64,000 nt of DNA from Sphagnum magellanicum (GCA_021904315.1 CM038915.1:18786001-18850000); one strand, 5' to 3'; counted from the first letter of the stretch, positions 9,954 to 21,340 are shown. A program made the numbers and translations. The notes: generated from the letters alone by a model not told the origin.

Positions 9954-10283
9954 CACATTGATATCAATTATCACAATGATGAAGACAACAATGAAGAAGA
10001 TGACGAATAAAGAATGTCTTGAGTCCACTCCCACTTTTTTAAAGTAGGGATGTGTGGGTCCATCATTTGAAAGGAGGGAAATGTGGGCCTTCATCTCCCT
10101 ACACTTTTGAGATTTTTTTTCACATTGATATCAATTATCACAATGATGAACATGACGAAGATGTCAAATAAAGAATGTCTTGAGTCCAGTCCCACTTTTT
10201 TAAAGTAGGGATGTGTGAGTCCATCATTTGAAAGGAGGGAAATGTGGGCCTTCATCTCCCTCCACTTTTGAGATTTTCTTTTC
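9954..10283 (+). repeat. 167-bp direct tandem duplication
   Basis: Copies start with CACATTGATATCAATTATCA at 9954 and 10121. They are nearly identical through CACTTTTGAGATTTT, differing by a few substitutions and small indels. High identity suggests a recent duplication. The paired minus-strand open frames at 9894-10094 and 10091-10285 arise from the duplication and are not called. Confidence 0.85.
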
Positions 10284-10349
10284 ACTATTTTTTCAGAAAA
10301 ACAGCCAACACCTCAACCTGGTCCCAAAACATGGGCTCACCAAAATCAC

Positions 10350-10490
10350 CAGCCATTTTCATGAGGCTCTTTTTTTTTATGTGAGATGCGAAGTACCCCC
10401 ATCTAGCTCTGTCATGAGACTCTTTTTTTTATGCTACACACTAAATGCACCCATTGAGCTCTGTATAGAGCACTTTTTTTTGACTTCTTG
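10350..10490 (+). repeat. Short GAGCTC/T8 tandem units
   Basis: Three loose units, each a GAG(A/G)CTC-like word followed by a run of T and a TATG- or GACTTC-type tail, are spaced about 60 bp apart. No gene is evident. Confidence 0.45.
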
Positions 10491-11065
10491 CACATGTTTT
10501 TTGGCACTGCGTGGTTCTGCATAAAACCGCACAACAAGGGTCTGCATGTTTTTCTATTCAGCAAAAGAACTTGTCAATGCTCTTCATATTTTAATTCTGC
10601 TTGATTTACTTTTTGTGTTGTGGTTGTTTAGCAGACTCGAAATTTTAATGTCCCAAGAATAGAACAAGTGCTAAATATATTGTAAAGGACGTCGGGATGA
10701 GAAATGAAGCTTCCCCTGAATCCGTCCGGTCATTCATCCTGTCATCCCTCTGTCCATCCATCCGGTCGTTCATGTGAATCGACACCCTGGAAGCTCTGAG
10801 GTTGCCGGCTGCACACCATCCCTCTACTGAGTCTGACACTGCAGCTTTCTGCCCACCAAGAATGGGAAGGATATAAACCAGGAATGGCCCTCCATCCATG
10901 TCCCTATTTAGATACATCATCATCCTCCATGTGCTGCTTGCTTGCTTGCTGGATGATGCATAAATAATCACCATGTATGATGAATAATATTTACACATGA
11001 CCACATGTAATGCGTATTTTTGTTTTTTTCGGTCAATTTTGTAATGCACTGAACCTGCTTTCCAG
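10491..11065. other. Spacer with ATCC/GATG simple repeats
   Basis: A TCATCC/TCCATCCATCC-type imperfect microsatellite lies at 10720-10780 and (GCTT)n at about 10937-10951. The 134-codon minus-strand frame across this is built partly from the microsatellite and shows no domain. Confidence 0.5.
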
Positions 11066-11228
11066 AAAGTTTGGATGAGTTCGAAGTTTGCCAGTTCTAA
11101 TGGTGAGCAAGTCCAATTTGCAGAAGACTTTGAAGAGCTTGCCGATCTTGAAGAGTTTCTGGAGTATCAGGATCAGTTGCACCTAGAGGAAGCTGCTCGA
11201 CAGTTATTGGATGTGGATATTGAGGACG
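11066..11228 (+). pseudogene. Isolated exon-like block, acidic peptide
   Basis: The block begins right after a CTGCTTTCCAG acceptor (AG at 11064-11065) and ends at a GTAGGA donor (GT at 11229-11230). The whole interval is open in one frame. The encoded peptide starts KVWMSSKFASSNGE and continues with an acidic helical stretch containing FEELADLEEFLEY and EEAARQLLD. The codon composition looks coding. No partner exon was found within several kilobases on either side. It is either one exon of a gene with very large introns or a captured fragment; the family is not recognised. Confidence 0.35.
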
Positions 11229-11239
11229 GTAGGACTCTT

Positions 11240-12830
11240 GGACTTTCCTAAGCTCTTTCTTTTTTTTGGTTTGATTGGGATGGTCTGAAAGGTTTCTTTC
11301 TTTCTGCTGTGGTCTGAAAACTGTAGCATTCTGTATCTATTCTGTGTTGCAGAATTTGCAGATTTGTTTCTCTAGACCAGAGGTGATCATAGATGTGTCA
11401 GATATGTTATGGAACTTTGTAAAATTCTTTGACATAGTGTGTCAACTGATATAGCTTTGTTGTTTTTCACTGGGTAATGATGCTATGGGTTGATGACCTG
11501 GTCGATTCAAATGTAAAAGGAAGTGTGATTTCTTTTCTATTTAAATAACTCCTACAGTTAAAACGTCAAACCCTGAGGCAGAACCACATGGGCCGCAGGG
11601 CTGCACCGTGAGGGCCGGACAGTGCTCAATGTGGGGGAGGGCAGGGGGGAAGGGGATTGATAGCGTTTCGCTTTTATTATTAGGTCAATAAAATCAAACC
11701 TGGGGTTGTTAATTTGTTTAGGGTTTAAACATTATTATGGGAAAGGTGACTAGAGTTTATTGAGGAAGAATATAGAGGAGCGAGTGCCATATGAAAGTAT
11801 GACATTTGAAGACTTTGCATTTTGAGGTGTTGTTAAATCCTCTTTCACTTCATTGACGATCATTGTTTTATTTTCATATTGATAAGTGACATAACAAATG
11901 ACTAGATATTTCAAGTTAAATTATATATTATATTATGGCATTTTTAGTGTTGACATTACTATATAGCACATAAACATAGGTATTGAAATTGAGAATACGA
12001 AAATCACAGGTATTGCATAGTTTTGATAATGTTTTAATAATAAGTAATAGTTATAACAATGATATAATAGATATTGTAATCCCTAGTCAAAATTTGAACA
12101 TAGATATTGTTTGTATATAACTTAGGTACGAAATTAGGGCATAAGTACTATTTTTAAATGTAATGCAATTACATGTATTGCATATGTTTAACAATGTTTT
12201 AGCATTAGAACATTGGTATTGCATGTCATTGTACATGTTTGCACTTTTTGATATACATTATAACATCTACCTTTTGTTTTGATTTTGTATGCCATATGGA
12301 ACTTTAGAGCATATGCATCGAGGTGGCCTAAGCCTCTTGGGTATGGGCCAAGGCTTCTTGGACATTAACATCGGTTACTCTAGTCTGATCAAAATCATAG
12401 TGTTATTCTAATTGTAAGCATGGCCTTCTTGGATAGGGGCCTAGGCTCTTCGAACACATGCCACTACCAAGTTAGGCCAAAGCTTTATGGTTAGATGAAA
12501 ACCCCAATATGGATGAAAATACATGAAATGCATTTTAAGAAATACATAAATATACTATACAAAATTGTGAACAGTTAAGGCCAAATATGCATAGATTTTT
12601 AGACATGGGGCCAAATATGCATGAACTTTCAAACATAAAGTCAATGTTCATGAACTTTTAGACCTTGGATTGGTAGACCTTGGGTCTATTGGGGTGGCTG
12701 AAAACCCATTAATAGAACAACACCTTTGAAATCACCTAACTTATTGATATGTGTGTTCTTAGGGTTTTTGGGATTCCAACTACTTAGATGAGATATTTCA
12801 CTCTGATTGGATGAAAATCGATGAACAAGG
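11240..12830. other. Spacer with minor duplications
   Basis: No gene is seen. Short duplications occur: GGCC(T/A)AAG-CTT-TTGG words at 12320-12450 and a 34-bp GGCCAAATATGCAT unit repeated at 12581-12660. Confidence 0.5.
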
Positions 12831-12864
12831 CTTGTTACAAGCATGGCCTTTTTGCTATCCCATA

Positions 12865-13135
12865 CATGATGCCCCTCCCCGGTTTGCTGGTTTTGTACAG
12901 GTGCAAGAAAAGGGAGAGGGGGGGGAAGGGCGAGGGGGGGGGGGGCTGCGGCGATGCCCCTCCCTGGTTCTCTGATTTTGTACCTGCAAGAAAAGGAGGA
13001 GGAAGGGGAGGCCTGGTATGCCCCCTCCCTAGTTCTTTGGTTTTTGTACATGCAAGAAAAGGAGGAGGAGGAAGGGGGTTGCGATGCCCCTCCCTTGCTT
13101 TGCTCCTTAGGGAGCTGTGGTGTGCTTCTGACATT
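12865..13135 (+). repeat. Minisatellite of 64-85 bp, G-rich
   Basis: Units headed GCCCCTCCC lie at 12871, 12956, 13020 and 13086. Each continues with TTTTGTAC-TGCAAGAAAAGG and a G-rich tail whose length varies (a run of 13 G near 12933-12945). The overlapping open frames on both strands, 83-237 codons long, are products of the repeat and not supported as genes. Confidence 0.8.
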
Positions 13136-13136
13136 T

Positions 13137-13420
13137 CTTGTTGCAAGAATAGAACAAAACACAAGGGTACTTGCTGGCCTCTCCCCATTAATTTTGCCAT
13201 TGTGAGGTGAAGACAAATAAACAAGAGCATGAAGTTCATTGAAAAAAAAAAAAAACAAAGAAAAGCTTACTTCCTTGAAGCTCCTGGCATTTCTTACTTC
13301 ATGAACAAAACAAAACACAAGGGGGCTTTTTGCCCCTGGGTTATTTTTGCCATTGTGATGTGAAGACAAATAAACAAGAGCATCAAGTACTTTGCCCAAA
13401 AATAAATAAAAATGCTTACC
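13137..13420 (+). repeat. Tandem duplication of about 154 bp
   Basis: Two copies share AACAAAACACAAGGG, TTTTGCCATTGTGA and GAAGACAAATAAACAAGAGC, the last starting near 13209 and 13363. It adjoins the minisatellite above. Confidence 0.65.
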
Positions 13421-13714
13421 TCTTTGAAGCAGTTACAATGTGTTGCAAGTAACAAAGGAACAAAAACACAGTTCCTAGTCCCAAGAAGCAATGTTCAACT
13501 ATAAACCCCACCCTAAAATTAGATAGGATATTTTAAATGATGTAAATTTATTAGTGAAACCATGTTTATTTCATAATGGGTCTCCACTAGACATTATTTT
13601 ATTTTGGTGGTGATTCTCAAGTAAACTGTCCCAGACTGAAATATATTATTCATCTGTCATCCTCATCATAATAATTGGTACGAATGAGTGTCGTTTCACC
13701 TTGACCCACTGGGC

Positions 13715-13990
13715 CTTTCACTTTGTTGCCATTTTGCTATATGGTTATTTTAAGCATTGCTTTGCTAAATTCATGAACAAGAAGCTGTGTGATTTACCAA
13801 GTAGACCTTAGGGTTTGTCTAATTTGCTTTGTCAAATGATTAAGTTTACATTACCATCCACTTTGTTGACACTTAGATTTTTGACCATTTTAGTAAGTAG
13901 ACCTTATGGCTTGTCAAGTCTGCTTTGCCAAATGGTTCAGTGTACACTGCCACTTTGCTATTTGGCTATTTTGCCAGGTTAACTCTGTCA
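13715..13990 (+). repeat. Second locus of the TTTGCCAAG repeat
   Basis: Two to three diverged units match 9707-9945: ACCAAGTAGACCTTA-GG-TTGTC, CTTTG(C/T)CAAATG-TT and TTTGCTATTTGGC. The rest of 13420-14170 shows nothing recognisable. Confidence 0.6.
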
Positions 13991-14180
13991 CTCTGTCAGG
14001 TAAGATTTGAAAAAAATGGCCACACTTTTCAACACGTTGTCTAATTCTGGGCCAGGTAAGTGAACCGGCACCCACCAGTGTACCATGAAGGATGAATGAT
14101 AAGTGGTCAAAAAACAGTTTTCTGTTGGGTCCCAGTTCCCTAGCTACGGATGGTGGTTAGCTCAGTTGCTTTTCTTTTCT

Positions 14181-14220
14181 ACCTACTACTAACAACCAAC
14201 AAGGAGGTTGTTAGTAGGTA
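14181..14220 (+). repeat. Short inverted repeat (hairpin)
   Basis: CTACTAACAACC at about 14186-14197 pairs with GGTTGTTAGTAG at 14206-14217 across an eight-base loop. No poly-T or gene end adjoins it, so a terminator role is not suggested. Confidence 0.6.
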
Positions 14221-14855
14221 GCTAGTAAAACCAGCCCTTCGTTATGTTGGTTCCAAGAGGGGATTGTTGAGCAAAGCATATGGGACAAAGTGAGGTGCTA
14301 TTAGGAACATGTTTGGCAACACATTGAGAAGTTGAGGAACATATTTGGGAACTCATTGAGAACTTATGGGAACTTGATAGAAACACATAGAGAACAAAAG
14401 AATCCAAAAACTCCAATGTTTCCCCCCTCCCCCAAACGAGATTTAAACTGGGTCTATAGGGTGCATTCTGCAATTCATCACTGGCTGAGTAGAACTTCTC
14501 TTCCCAACTTGTTCATCACCTATATTGGCTTATGGCAGAGGCCTAAGGAGTGGGGGACATAGCACCTACTACATAGTACTAAAGCCCAAAAGATAAATAT
14601 GGTCGCATGTGATGATGAAAACCCTGCCAATCGTTAAAAAAAGAAAAGCACCCCAAAAAAGGGGGAACACCAGGAACGAAATGGAAGGACCCGATGTCCA
14701 AGAAGACAAATGAAGTCAAATGATCCACCTAAGAGGGGGGATCCCAAGGGGAATATCAAGTTATATGTTTATTATATAGGCACTGCAGTGTGAAAATCCA
14801 AAATACCCACGTTTTAATACAGACATGTGTACAGGAAGTAGTGCTGGAGATCGGT

Positions 14856-14863
14856 TATATAAA
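14856..14863 (+). promoter_or_regulatory. TATA box of the O-methyltransferase gene
   Basis: TATATAAA lies 421 bp upstream of the called ATG. If the 5'UTR intron at 15037-15265 is removed, the implied mature leader is roughly 160 bases, a normal plant length. Placement rests on motif and spacing only. Confidence 0.5.
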
Positions 14864-15036
14864 GTATTGCTTCCAGTCCTTTACGAAATCATCTGCGACT
14901 CCGGATCATCAGTTTGCAAGCTAAATTTGCTTTCAAACTTGTGCTGCTAGTGCATTGCCCTCCAGGACCAGCTCCATCAACATTTACAATAATCTTCAGT
15001 CTCTCTTTTCAAATTGCACCATACTACGTCTTGTAG

Positions 15037-15265
15037 GTAAAGCTCTGGATGATCTTTAGTTAATTTCGCTTCCTGACTTGGATGAAAATTTTGCTGCAGA
15101 TTTAAACTCAAGTTTTGCTAAGCTGCTAGCATTCAAGGAGGCCTCAGCAAGCTGCTGATCCATCAACATACTAATATTCAGTAATCGTTCGGATCTGTGG
15201 CACCCAGTCTGTACCTGACCTGATTTTGTTTTCTTTTCTTTTCTTTTCATGCTGTGGATTCATAG
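15037..15265 (+). other. Probable 5'UTR intron
   Basis: A GTAAAG donor at 15037 and a TTCATAG acceptor ending at 15265, preceded by a long TTTTCTTTTCTTTT tract, would define a 229-bp leader intron ending 18 bases before the ATG. Inferred from splice signals only. Confidence 0.4.
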
Positions 15266-15283
15266 GTGTTGGTGGTGAAGAAT

Positions 15284-17612
15284 ATGGCAGTAGCAGCCAA
15301 AGGATCAATGCCTCCAACTAGTGAATCAATGGCTCCTGCAGTATCTGCAAATGGAGGATCAATCTGGGAGCAGCAGCTATCTGAGGAAGAGATGATCACA
15401 GCTCAAACGGTGGCACTTCCAATGATGTTGGGCTTTGTAACACCATTCGTGATGAGGTCTGCAGTATTGCTTGGGCTTCCGGACATCATTGCTGGAGCAG
15501 GACCAGGAAAGAGTCTCACCCTGAAGCAAATAGCTGCTGAGCTGAATACGACGAGGAGCAACAACAATGTCGACGGATCAGCAGCAGGGTCGACTCCTGT
15601 GAATAAGTCTAACCTGCAACGCCTCTTGAATTATATGGTCGCTTCTGGGATTCTCAGCTGCAGCAAGAAAGTGCAGGATGATGATCCACAGTCGGAGCTG
15701 GTGATCGGTGCAGCAGCTGCAGATCATGATTCCGACCATCTGCAGTATGGACTAACGGCAGTTTCCAATCTGCTAGTGACAAAGAACAACCCTTCGAGTC
15801 AAGCACCTATGTTGCTGCTCCAGACTAGTGGAGCATCGCAAGCTTCCTGGGCACAGCTTCACTGCTCCGTTTTTGGTGAACACCCCTGGCGCACAGCACA
15901 TGGAAAGGTACAAAATTGTGCATGAACTGCAACTGAATATCTTCTGCCATTTCTAGTTTTTTATCTAAAGATTATCTCATCCTCGATGATCTTCAGATTG
16001 ATCAGCTGGTGCAAATGCTAGAAACTCCCGCACTTGTTTCTCAACTAAACACATGATGAGCAGCTACGTGCTCTCCATGTCACTGCAGCTACTTGATAAT
16101 CCCCATCGCGGCACCTACTAGCTTGATGATCTCCAGATTCACTGAAGCTACTTGATGATCTCCATCACTATACCTACTTGATCATCTCCATTGCTACAGC
16201 CACTAGCTAGCTAGCTTGATGATCTCCATCATCAATTGCAGCTACTTGATCATCTCCATCGCTGCAGCTACTAGCATGATCATCTCCATCAGTACTGCAG
16301 CTACATGATCATCTCCATCGCTGCAGCTTCTAGCTAGCATCATGTGCAGCTCCTCATGATCTGCATTTAATGTGATGTTGAACCTTGCTAATTGTTTGTA
16401 GAATGTTTGGGAATATTCGAGGGACAATCCGGAGTTCAATCGGACTGTAAATGCTGCAATGGCTACTTCTGCGGCTATGCTATCATATGGTTTGCACAAA
16501 TACGAAGGGTTCAAACACATCAAGACGCTTGTGGATGTGGGTGGCGGTGTGGGCAAAGCTCTGGGGATTTTGGTTTCCTCTTATCCCCAAATGCACGGCA
16601 TCAACTTCGATCAACCTCACGCTGTTGCTGATGCTCCCAATATCCCTGGTATGTACTATGCACGCCCACCACGCCTCCCCCCCCAAAACCCTAAACCTAA
16701 ACCCCACATCGTTCTTACAGCTGATCGAGGCAGTTTTTAACTCATACGCAGTGTTTTTCTTTGGTCAATTTTGCGATGTAGCCAACGCCGCGATGATCCA
16801 CAAGAAGATTCAGCACATGTATTTAATTAATAAGACAGCTTTTTGGCTACATATAACCAACCAAAAGAAAAAGGCTGCTAAGGGGACATGAGGGGCTTTT
16901 GTCGTGTTGATGATCAGGAGTTGAACATGTGGGTGGAAACATCTTCGAAAGCATACCAAGTGGTGATGCCATCTTCATCAAGGTACATTCACTCACTAGA
17001 TTAACAATCAAACCCTAGTGTTCACTAAAGTCTAACCGTTTCTAGCTAGAAGAAACATGATTTCTATTGCTGATCAGCTATGGAAAAGTCTGATTAGTGA
17101 CTCCAACAAAAAGATAATAACTTAACCACAAGTGCTGATTCATTCATGTCTTGTGTTCAATTTTGGATCAACTGGAACTGACACAAGATTTAAACCTTCA
17201 AGTTTAGAAGTGCTAGATCCTGGAGACTTTTTCTCTTCAATATATGAGCATTGAAATCTCATTAGGCCTAGTTTGGGTGATCATTGATTACAATATACTA
17301 TACTTATTGGGATTGAGTTACATGATGCTGCAGTTTATCTTGCACAATTGGGGTGACGACGACTGCATCAAGGTGTTGAAAAACTGCAAGAAGGCACTTC
17401 CCGAGAATGGGAAGGTGCTGATTTATGAATTGGTAATGCACCCAAATGGTCGATGGGCTCAAATGATGGACCTGATGATGTTGACCCAATTTGAGAGTGG
17501 CATGGAAAGAACAGAACAACAATGGAGGACACTCATCGCAGCTGCTGGTTTCTCTAGCATCAACTTCATTGAGCTAAATCATGAACACTGGCTAATTGAA
17601 GTTTCCAACTAG
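15284..17612 (+). CDS. Plant class II O-methyltransferase (COMT-like)
   Basis: Predicted S-adenosylmethionine-dependent methyltransferase of the caffeate/flavonoid family, cytosolic, methylating a phenolic hydroxyl; the substrate cannot be read from sequence. Four exons join in frame: 15284-15907, 16402-16648, 16918-16982 and 17334-17612, giving about 404 residues, somewhat longer than the usual 350-380 because of an N-terminal extension. Residues about 38-200 form the dimerisation domain (LSEEEMITAQTVALPMM, LQYGLTAVSNLLV). The cofactor motif LVDVGGGVG is at 251-259 and GINFDQPHAVADAP follows. GDAIFIKFILHNWGDDDC carries the catalytic histidine near 316, and MERTEQQW the conserved glutamate region. 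The stretch between KALPENGKVL and MDLMML is about six residues shorter than in typical COMT. The ATG at 15284 is the first in frame. No damage seen, so probably functional. Isolated from other biosynthetic genes here. Confidence 0.88.
16060..16350 (+). repeat. Intronic minisatellite, GATCATCTCCATC units
   Basis: Intron 1 of the O-methyltransferase gene is largely made of six to seven imperfect units of CTACTTGAT(G/C)ATCTCCATC with GCTGCAGCTACTAGC spacers. Units are about 30-50 bp and abut the acceptor region of exon 2. The words GCTGCAGC and CTAGCTAG make it locally self-complementary. Confidence 0.8.
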
Positions 17613-17659
17613 TGCACAGTGACAACTGATTGAGATATATGATTTACTCTTGAGTTCCT

Positions 17660-17665
17660 AAATAA
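17660..17665 (+). terminator. Polyadenylation signal of the O-methyltransferase gene
   Basis: AATAAA lies 48 bases after the stop codon. A second AATAAA occurs near 17727, giving a plausible alternative end. Confidence 0.5.
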
Positions 17666-17739
17666 AAGACACACAAATGTTTGCAGTTCTATAGATGGGG
17701 AATGTGAAAAACATTATGCAGTTGAAATAAAAGCAACCA

Positions 17740-18550
17740 CAACATGCAGCAGAGCAATTGATGGTAGCAAAAAGGCCCTTTCCCTTCTAGTGGGCACTCT
17801 ATGTAGCTTAGCTTTTAAATTAAGTAAACTTGCTGCAAAGGTTTGTAAGAGGTCTTAAATAGCTGATTTTCCAGCTATACAGATATGCAAATATTTACTA
17901 GAACTCAGGACTAGGTTAAAGAGTTACTGCTTTGGACTTGAAGCTAGGTAAGGAGAGACAAATGATTTGATATTCCACTTATTCCAAAGATTGAGTCCAT
18001 GGTAACAAATATCCTATGTTTTCATTCTTATGCAATTTTAGTTTAATTCCATTTTTCATATAATTTTGTGCCACTTGAAATTTTTTCTTACAAAGTAACT
18101 AAATCGATTTAAAATAAATTTATGTTTGAAACTAAACAAACTTAATGGAAATATCATGGCATGGATCTCATGTATTTTGCTCTTTTTATTTCATGTTTAG
18201 GGGTTGGGTTGGGGAAATAACTTGCACACTATATTGGATGTGTTAGACACTAGCACCTAGAGGCTCACCACACACCTATTGCGTGTGGGTGGATATGCTC
18301 TCTAGGTCGCCCATGTTGTGGAAGGCAAGAATGAAAGCTGAATCAGGGCACGATCAGAGCACCTCCCAGTAGTTATGTGAATCAACTGTCAAGAACACCA
18401 GTTACAATGTGGAATGAATTGGCTAAAGTAGAAACTGTGACCAGGTGATGGAAGAGCATCTAGACTACCAGACTTGCCACGTTCCTAGCTGGAACATGCA
18501 CTACTGAGCCCGGTCCATTGTACATTTCACTTCACTTCATCAGTTCTCAA
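17740..18550. other. Spacer with one hairpin
   Basis: No gene is seen. An imperfect hairpin pairs ACCTAGAG (18255-18262) with CTCTAGGT (18300-18307), with further pairing of CACCACAC and GTGTGGGTG inside. Confidence 0.5.
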
Positions 18551-18556
18551 CAATTA

Positions 18557-18879
18557 GGGCTACTTTAGATAAGGATCCAAGGTCCAATGAAATAGATCAT
18601 TACTATTGGATGAGAGCCATAAGTTGACCAATGGCCTTTAGATGAGGGTCGGAAGACCAAAAAGTGGCAAATTGAGTCTAAATCTACATGCTACCATTTT
18701 GGAGGGAAAATCAATTGATTTGATAAAAAAATAGAGCTAAAAAAGAGAGTTCATGATTGAAGAACCAAGATGCAAGCTTGGGTCCAAGGCAGAGTCCAAC
18801 TTAAGGATTCAATTTGCTTCAAATGAGTCCAAATTGGTTCTTACGAATTTGGACCCTGGACCCCTATCTAAAGTGAGCA
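18557..18879. mobile_element. Tourist-like MITE (PIF/Harbinger type)
   Basis: This 323-bp non-coding element has terminal inverted repeats of about 29 bp: the left end reads GGGCTACTTTAGATAAGGAT and the complement of the right end reads TGCTCACTTTAGATAGGGGT, continuing TCCA(A/G)GGTCC. It is flanked by TTA at 18554-18556 and 18880-18882. A three-base TTA duplication is the PIF/Harbinger signature. It needs a transposase in trans. Confidence 0.8.
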
Positions 18880-18889
18880 TTAGTGTAAG

Positions 18890-20170
18890 CTAATGTCAAA
18901 CATTAAGGTCTAGGGTGGCAGATTGTGTCATTTTCTTAACCACATGAGTGACATAATCTTGCATTGGTGATCATATACTCATAATAGTGGCCAAAAATGT
19001 TTTTTGAATATAACTTTTTTTATATCATTGAATCTGTCACTACAGACCTTAGGTATCGGAGAAGGTTTCGTAATCAGTACCTTTCAAATTTGAGGTCCCG
19101 TCCTGAGGCCATTAGGCTGAGGGGAGGGGCCAAAAGTCCAAAAGGTTCCAATTACAAAACCTTCTCTCACATAAAATCTAGCTCAATTTTTCTTTCCATT
19201 TCTTTCTGGCCCTTTCTGCCATCTTTCCAGTTTTTTCTCCTTTACTTCCTTATTGTAATCAAAGCTACGACCGATTGACACACCTCAATGAGACACCTCC
19301 CGAGGCACAAGGACAACACTGAAAGAGTGCATGGGGCCATCTTTATTGAAGAGGAGTTTTTAAAAAATGATGGGTAAAAAAACGAAAAGATGAAATCCAA
19401 AACTGTACCTTCCGATATTTCGGAGATGTACTGTACCTTTCGAAATCCGGAAGGTCCAGTGAGAAATTTGGGGCAGGTAAGGGACCTGAAAATATACTAC
19501 TGAAAATTGAGCTGGACTTTACCGTTATGGAATGACCTCGAGTAATGGGTAGGGCGGGTCAGAAAAGATATTCATGGATATAAGGTGCCCTCCAATTACA
19601 CCAGGAAATTTCTCCAAGTGCTTTCTGTTCTGTGGAACAACCCGGGTAGGGCCCATTCCACCCAGCAACATGACAAGCAATGTAGAGGGAGCTGCTGTTC
19701 ATTAGGTGGTATAGGGCTCAGCTAAGGCTTCATCCAAATTGTAGTTTTTTTAACTGATGATTCAAATTTCAGGCTCATGCTCAAAGTGACAGTGAAGCCA
19801 AAAACAAAAGTGAAACCAACAAATAGCTGCATGTACCTCAAAGGAAAAATGTAATAATAGTGCCTAGAGAGGACACAAAAACCAATTAAGTGTAAGGTAC
19901 ATAAAGGCACATGCCAAAAGAAAGGGGCTGAGCTCAGGCAATAGTCAAGTCCAGCCCTCTTCCCCAAGCGGACTATACCCATAGTAAAGCACAAGGCAAA
20001 CATTTTCATGAATCTAAACATATGTACAGTAAACCCTCCTTATAATCACACCTATTTTAGTCACATTCTTGGTTATGTCACACATTTGTTGATACTCATT
20101 CGTTTTGGTAAGAAACAACATTTTATTTGAGTCAATATCACACTTGGTAGTAGTACAGAACATTTGCAAA
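18890..20170. other. Spacer with a hairpin at 19407-19455
   Basis: ACCTTCCGATATTTCG at 19407-19422 pairs imperfectly with CGAAATCCGGAAGGT at 19441-19455. No gene is supported; the open frames in this part lack domains or splice context. Confidence 0.5.
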
Positions 20171-20179
20171 GCTTTCTTA

Positions 20180-20552
20180 GAGCATCTCCAACAGTGCTCC
20201 ATATGTGATCTGCACAGTAAAAGTGGATGAAGAAAATCCAATGTATGCTGATTTGGCTCAAGAAAATGGTTCTGGCTCCACATAACTGCGCCTGTTGCCG
20301 TGGTTGGTAAAAGACATAGCAACATTGTGCACCTGCCAAAAAGAGTGTAATAAATATGATCTAATTGCTACTCAATGTTTCTGATTGGCCCATCATAATG
20401 ATTCATCCAGGTGGTTTGCTATTAGTAGTCTCCCACCTATTTGTTGCCCTAATTTCAGTTTTATAGGTGAGGTTATAAAAGAATACATAACTAAACTTGG
20501 ATGTGAAAAATATTTTTGCAGGGTCACATGCTGAGCACAGCTAGAGATGCTC
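20180..20552. mobile_element. Tourist-like MITE with GAGCATCTC ends
   Basis: This 373-bp element has terminal inverted repeats GAGCATCTCCAACAG (left) and GAGCATCTCTAGCTG (complement of the right end), 12 of 15 matching, flanked by TTA at 20177-20179 and 20553-20555. The GAGCATCTCCAAC-type end is familiar from plant MITEs. The open frames at 20014-20339 on the minus strand overlap it and are not genes. Confidence 0.82.
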
Positions 20553-20864
20553 TTAGTAAATGTGATTATAATGGGGAAATCTAGAGAAAATATTGGAATT
20601 TTGTAAATTGTAGTTCCCTTTCGTAATGTTAGTGTTGCTTTATGTTCAAGTTGTAAAAACTAACAACAATGAATCTAAATTGAAAAAGAAAAGATGAGAC
20701 TAACTTTTTTATTGCAAACAAACAAAAGATATCCAAGCTTGCCAAGAAAGCAAAAAAATTTAACTAAAAAATCTAGTTGACAAAATACACAAAGAACTCA
20801 AATTAATGAAGATTGTCACATTAAAATAAGCAAAAATCACAACCTTCATCAAGTCTAATAATGC

Positions 20865-21340
20865 AATAGGAAGAAGAAGATGACGACAAGCATTTGCTCA
20901 TTGTTGTCTTCTGGAACGCAGGAACACAAAGAACAGGAAGAAGATGACGAGCTTGGTTTGTCGTCATCTTTTAGAGCTAAGCAACAAGAAGAAGAAAAGC
21001 TGATGAACATTTTCTCTTTGTCGTCTTTTGGAGCACAAGGACACGAAGAATAAGAAAAGGACAACAAGCTTGGCTCATCATCGTTTTTTACAATTGAGTG
21101 ACAAGAAAAAGAAAAAGACGATGAGCAAAACCTCGTCATCATCTTTTGAAGCACAGGAACATGAAGAACAACGAAAATGATGACAAGTCTTTTGTAACTA
21201 AGCAACATGAAGAAGAAGATGATGATGATGACGAGCTTTCTTTTGGCGCACAAGAACATAAAACATAGGAAGATAACAACGAGCTTGAGTTGAAGAAAAA
21301 GAAAAAGACAAACCAAAGCTCGTTGTTGTCTTCTGGAACT
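20865..21340. repeat. Hairpin-rich minisatellite, GACGAGCTTG/GTCGTC units
   Basis: About six degenerate units of 60-90 bp combine an AAGAAGATGACGA arm, a GAGCTTG core and a TCGTCATCTTTTGGAGC arm, so each unit can fold on itself. GAACAC(A)AAGAAC spacers separate them. The design resembles the array at 7735-8545. The 153-codon minus-strand frame is a low-complexity product of it. Confidence 0.7.

Noticed and set aside
12686-13399. 237-codon minus-strand open frame
   Set aside because: It is produced by the 64-85 bp minisatellite and adjoining duplication; other frames on both strands are open over the same span.
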